Shown: one piece after another, positions 15,401 to 16,548 of the stretch | Layout: each line of letters begins with the position of its first letter | Numbering within the stretch: the stretch's first letter is position 1 | DNA from: UBA7477 sp045602925 | GTDB taxonomy: Bacteria; Bacillota; Clostridia; Oscillospirales; Ruminococcaceae | Direction: 5' to 3' | Assembly (NCBI GenBank): GCA_045602925.1 | Contig: JAZSCN010000038.1 | Location: 1-16,548, forward strand | Length of the DNA stretch: 16,548 nt | Program-made: the position numbers and the translations under genes | The notes under the pieces: model-generated | What the model was told of the DNA's origin: nothing | The model's input: the letters and a program-made list of their open reading frames with translations, nothing else | The model's database searches: none

Positions 15401-15991
15401 GAGGTTTTAAGGAGTAATGATGGTGCACTGACATTCTTCCCACAGATTCCTAAGCTTTCAGAAGAAACTGCCGGTTTCTCTGCTGCATACAAGGGCACGC
15501 TTACTCACAAATTCCTTGAAGTATGCGACTTTGAGCTTGCAAACACGAGCGTAGATGCAGAGCTTTCGAGGCTTACCTTACTCGGTCACTTTACTGAGGC
15601 TGAGGCTAATAGCGTATACACTGATGCTCTTAAAAAGTTCTTTAAGAGTAAGTTTGCTGAAAGGATGCTTAGCTCGAAGGAAATTCTTCGTGAAAAGCAG
15701 TTCCTTGTAAAGCTTTCAGACCTAAGCTTACCGGAAGAAATTTTCAGCGAGACGGCAAATTCTCAGGGTATGGTACAAGGTATTGCTGACTGTCTTTTTG
15801 AAGAAGACGGTGGATATGTTCTTGTTGACTACAAGACTGACAGGGTAAGCGACCTCTCAGAGCTTGCATCACGCTACTCGCTACAGCTACTACTATACAA
15901 GTCGGCGTTTAATCTTATTTTAGACAAGCCGATTAAGAGCTCGATAATTTACTCGCTGTACTTATCTGACGGAATTGATGTCACGTTTTAA
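12407..15991 (+). CDS. addA: ATP-dependent helicase/nuclease subunit A (AddA)
   Basis: Motor and second nuclease subunit of AddAB, 1194 residues. Seen: Walker A AAAGSGKTAV (26-35), motif Ia VVTFTKAAAAQL (58-69), Walker B IDEYQDTNN (411-419), GDIKQAIYGFRQ (445-456), NYRSRREVV (486-494), SMHKSKGLEFPFVF (783-796) and YVAITRAKEQLF (859-870). The C-terminal RecB-type nuclease has H1034 in GTLTHKFLE, D1128 in GIAD, and D1141 with K1143 in VDYKTD. Both the helicase and nuclease active sites look intact. Translation is coupled to addB: the overlap is TAATG and the ribosome binding site GAGGAGGTGG lies within the last codons of addB. The region of about residues 140-370 between motifs is variable in the family. 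A terminator follows at 16017-16055. Confidence 0.95.
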   Translation: MASEVRWNDGQLSAIEQRGKGIVVPAAAGSGKTAVLVERTIRQLADKDANIPADRLLVVTFTKAAAAQLREKLTGALSDKIRDNPTNEWLTKQQTLLQMAKIMTINAFSLEFVKNNSHLLGLQSNIDILEDNEVSLIEAEAVRQAIDELYAQNPDVIKKYISPICTTDKDIEETVMRLYRFLRSIPFSDRYMQDCIDRLYKVSERNRYLDIIMEKARYDLSRVESLIGKVQIILSRISVDYNINNTIDPDYEHICRLKKHLSYNDWDSLVDELHKYNYPSIKRSINEKEEQNYTDAMQLASDRMLISKIGSLRDEYKDILQNNIFEAICISRESHDKLFSQSAEILTHLWELTKRTAEIISHEKAQRGGLDFADVELMTVSLLCKLEGDKIVRTELCKELVERKEFAAILIDEYQDTNNLQDLIFKSISDTDDISLAGKNMFIVGDIKQAIYGFRQTNPKLFAKSRDDAIDEANAEKLCEIALEKNYRSRREVVDYTNFLFEKLMSKSVGGVDYQGTEKLSFGAPYDNESRPVQLLKFSENEHIAVAMKIRSMLDSGAKVFEGGKYRPCVPSDFCVLSRTKSQSFLYAAAFSAVGLNISCSEIMGYLSSREIALMINLLKVLDNPMNDMALLSVMMSPLFMFTAEEVAVIKSKSKWQNRLYQLILEASKGEHDVPSELIEKCTRTCEQIKLYRYFAATLSIEKLIRRLYNETDFYILSCTFSSASQSQANLRLLLDMAQSYDNASSGGLAGFIRYIDSITENDADFTQASIVTEKSNAVNIMSMHKSKGLEFPFVFLCNLKHKFNTKDLSKRLLLDQDYGAGLKLLDNSICAEQTSASHIVIKNQLKRSLISEELRLLYVAITRAKEQLFIMLPAEIDKSAQNRISSILLSAANSGELSPDSIALADSMLDWVLVAMAFHQAGEQLLTEYGITYTLAGTAPDTCSLEIKDTASAPYLPKRATASTAIADPAVVRALIDGFDKEPYDDGLSGFAKISVSEVLRSNDGALTFFPQIPKLSEETAGFSAAYKGTLTHKFLEVCDFELANTSVDAELSRLTLLGHFTEAEANSVYTDALKKFFKSKFAERMLSSKEILREKQFLVKLSDLSLPEEIFSETANSQGMVQGIADCLFEEDGGYVLVDYKTDRVSDLSELASRYSLQLLLYKSAFNLILDKPIKSSIIYSLYLSDGIDVTF

Positions 15992-16016
15992 GGAAGGTAT
16001 TAGCTTACAAAAACAA

Positions 16017-16055
16017 CCCCTGAGAATTTCAATTAGAAGTTCTCGGGGGATTTTT
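16017..16055 (+). terminator. Rho-independent terminator of addBA
   Basis: A ten-base stem CCCCTGAGAA/TTCTCGGGGG (16017-16026 with 16040-16049, one T-G pair) is followed by A and five T (16051-16055), 25 bp after the addA stop. Confidence 0.85.
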
Positions 16056-16073
16056 GCACTTCAGCATGCCTAC

Positions 16074-16281
16074 GAGCAGTACGATTCACGATAAACTTTA
16101 GGGCGGGGGTTAACTTGTTGGTTGTTCGGAGTTTCCGAAGGAAACTCGCAAGTCCGCCAATGAGCAGTATGATTCACGATAAACTTTAGGGCGAGGTTTA
16201 ACATGTTAGTTGTTCGGAGTTTCCAAAGGAAACTCGTAAGTCCGCCAATGAGCAGTATGATTCACGATAAACTTTAGGGCG
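16074..16281. repeat. Tandem 88-bp structured repeats (two full units and a 32-bp third)
   Basis: This fills most of the 352-bp gap between addA and tuf. Unit 1 is 16074-16161 and unit 2 is 16162-16249; they differ at about 7 of 88 positions. The partial third unit, 16250-16281, equals the first 32 bp of unit 2. Each full unit has a conserved block beginning GAGCAGTAYGATTCACGAT, then a hairpin region with a perfect inner stem GAGTTTCC/GGAAACTC (unit 1: 16129-16136 with 16140-16147, three-base loop). In unit 1 this extends outward through ACTTG/CAAGT and GGCGG/CCGCC. After unit 2, AGTCCGCC (16239-16246) can instead pair with GGCGGACT (16278-16285). Eighty-eight is not a multiple of three, so a repeated peptide is unlikely. 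The function is unknown; it may be a dispersed intergenic repeat family. Confidence 0.85.
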
Positions 16282-16284
16282 GAC

Positions 16285-16316
16285 TAAAAAAGCGGTGCAC
16301 AAATTGTGCACCGCTT
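16285..16316 (-). terminator. tuf: Rho-independent terminator of tuf
   Basis: A perfect 11-bp stem AAGCGGTGCAC/GTGCACCGCTT (16290-16300 with 16306-16316, five-base loop) is followed on the minus strand by a run of six T (complement of A 16286-16291, the first paired in the stem). It lies 27 bp past the tuf stop codon and abuts the third repeat unit. Confidence 0.85.
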
Positions 16317-16343
16317 GATAGCTTTATAATCTAAAAACTAAAA

Positions 16344-16548
16344 TTAGTTGATAGAAATTACAACGCCGGAACCTACTGTTCTACCACCCTCACGGATAGC
16401 GAAACGGAGTCCTTCTTCGATAGCGATTGGCTGAATGAGCTCAACGTCCATTTCAACGTTATCGCCAGGCATACACATTTCCTTATCAGCTGGAAGTGTG
16501 ATAACACCTGTTACGTCAGTTGTTCTGAAGTAGAACTGTGGTCTGTAG
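16344..16548 (-). CDS. tuf: Elongation factor Tu, C-terminal part (truncated by the window edge)
   Basis: EF-Tu delivers aminoacyl-tRNA to the ribosome as a GTP complex. The last 67 codons are present, read from the right edge to TAA at 16344-16346. The visible protein is part of beta-barrel domain 3: YRPQFYFRTTDVTG, LPADKEMCMPGDNVEMDVELI (in part), QPIAIEEGLRFAIREGGRTV and the end GSGVVISIN. These match the conserved RPQFYFRTTDVTG, MPGDN and FAIREGGRTVG motifs of bacterial EF-Tu. The GTPase domain and start are outside the window. It is convergent with addBA and has its own terminator at 16285-16316. Confidence 0.96.
   Translation of the reverse strand, partial: YRPQFYFRTTDVTGVITLPADKEMCMPGDNVEMDVELIQPIAIEEGLRFAIREGGRTVGSGVVISIN

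Noticed and set aside
16067..16189. Open frame through repeat unit 1 ending in MSSMIHDKL before a TAG, with the same mini-ORF in unit 3
   Set aside because: No start with a ribosome binding site, and the 88-bp period shifts frame from unit to unit. The recurring nine-codon frame follows from the repeat itself.
16074..16281. CRISPR-like array: conserved 32-bp blocks separated by 56 bp
   Set aside because: The would-be spacers are about 90 percent identical to each other and form hairpins, and there are only three blocks and no cas genes, so these are simple tandem repeats.

Overview
The window looks like chromosomal DNA from a low-to-moderate GC Bacillota, most likely a clostridial gut or rumen lineage such as Ruminococcus/Oscillospirales. 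That placement is inference. It rests on AddAB rather than RecBCD, a PcrA-type helicase, a TipAS-type MerR regulator, strong AAGGAG/AGGAGG ribosome binding sites and a Bacillota-like EF-Tu tail. No rRNA or tRNA gene is visible to fix the taxon.

Left edge (1-1103): the window opens in the right end of an IS200/IS605-type element. There is a putative TnpB C-terminal tail, then three hairpins and the GGTTCAC end typical of a TnpB omega RNA (reRNA). The flanking DNA from 141 would be its guide. An autoregulated MerR/TipAS regulator with a 19-bp-spacer promoter and its own terminator follows.

Metal locus (1104-3727): a sigma-A promoter lies between two near-identical inverted repeats. It drives an ICMT/PEMT-like membrane methyltransferase and a P1B-type (Zn/Cd/Pb-like) ATPase. 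A bidirectional terminator separates this operon from the convergent pair tadA and an AI-2E-family (PerM-like) permease, which overlap by 8 bp.

Genome maintenance (5472-16055): a divergent intergenic region carries promoters for the permease operon and for pcrA, an SF1A helicase with an unusual insertion near its N terminus. A flavin reductase family gene lies directly behind pcrA and ends at a terminator hairpin. That hairpin also holds the ribosome binding site of a small orphan secreted or membrane peptide. A strong promoter then drives addB-addA (TAATG overlap), which together encode the double-strand-break-resecting helicase-nuclease. A strong terminator closes the operon.

Right edge (15992-16548): the addA-tuf gap holds almost three copies of an 88-bp unit built around a long imperfect hairpin, then the terminator of a convergent tuf gene (EF-Tu), of which only the last 67 codons are present.

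Most of the window is housekeeping. The most unusual parts are the omega-RNA end, the paired operators of the metal operon and the structured 88-bp repeats.
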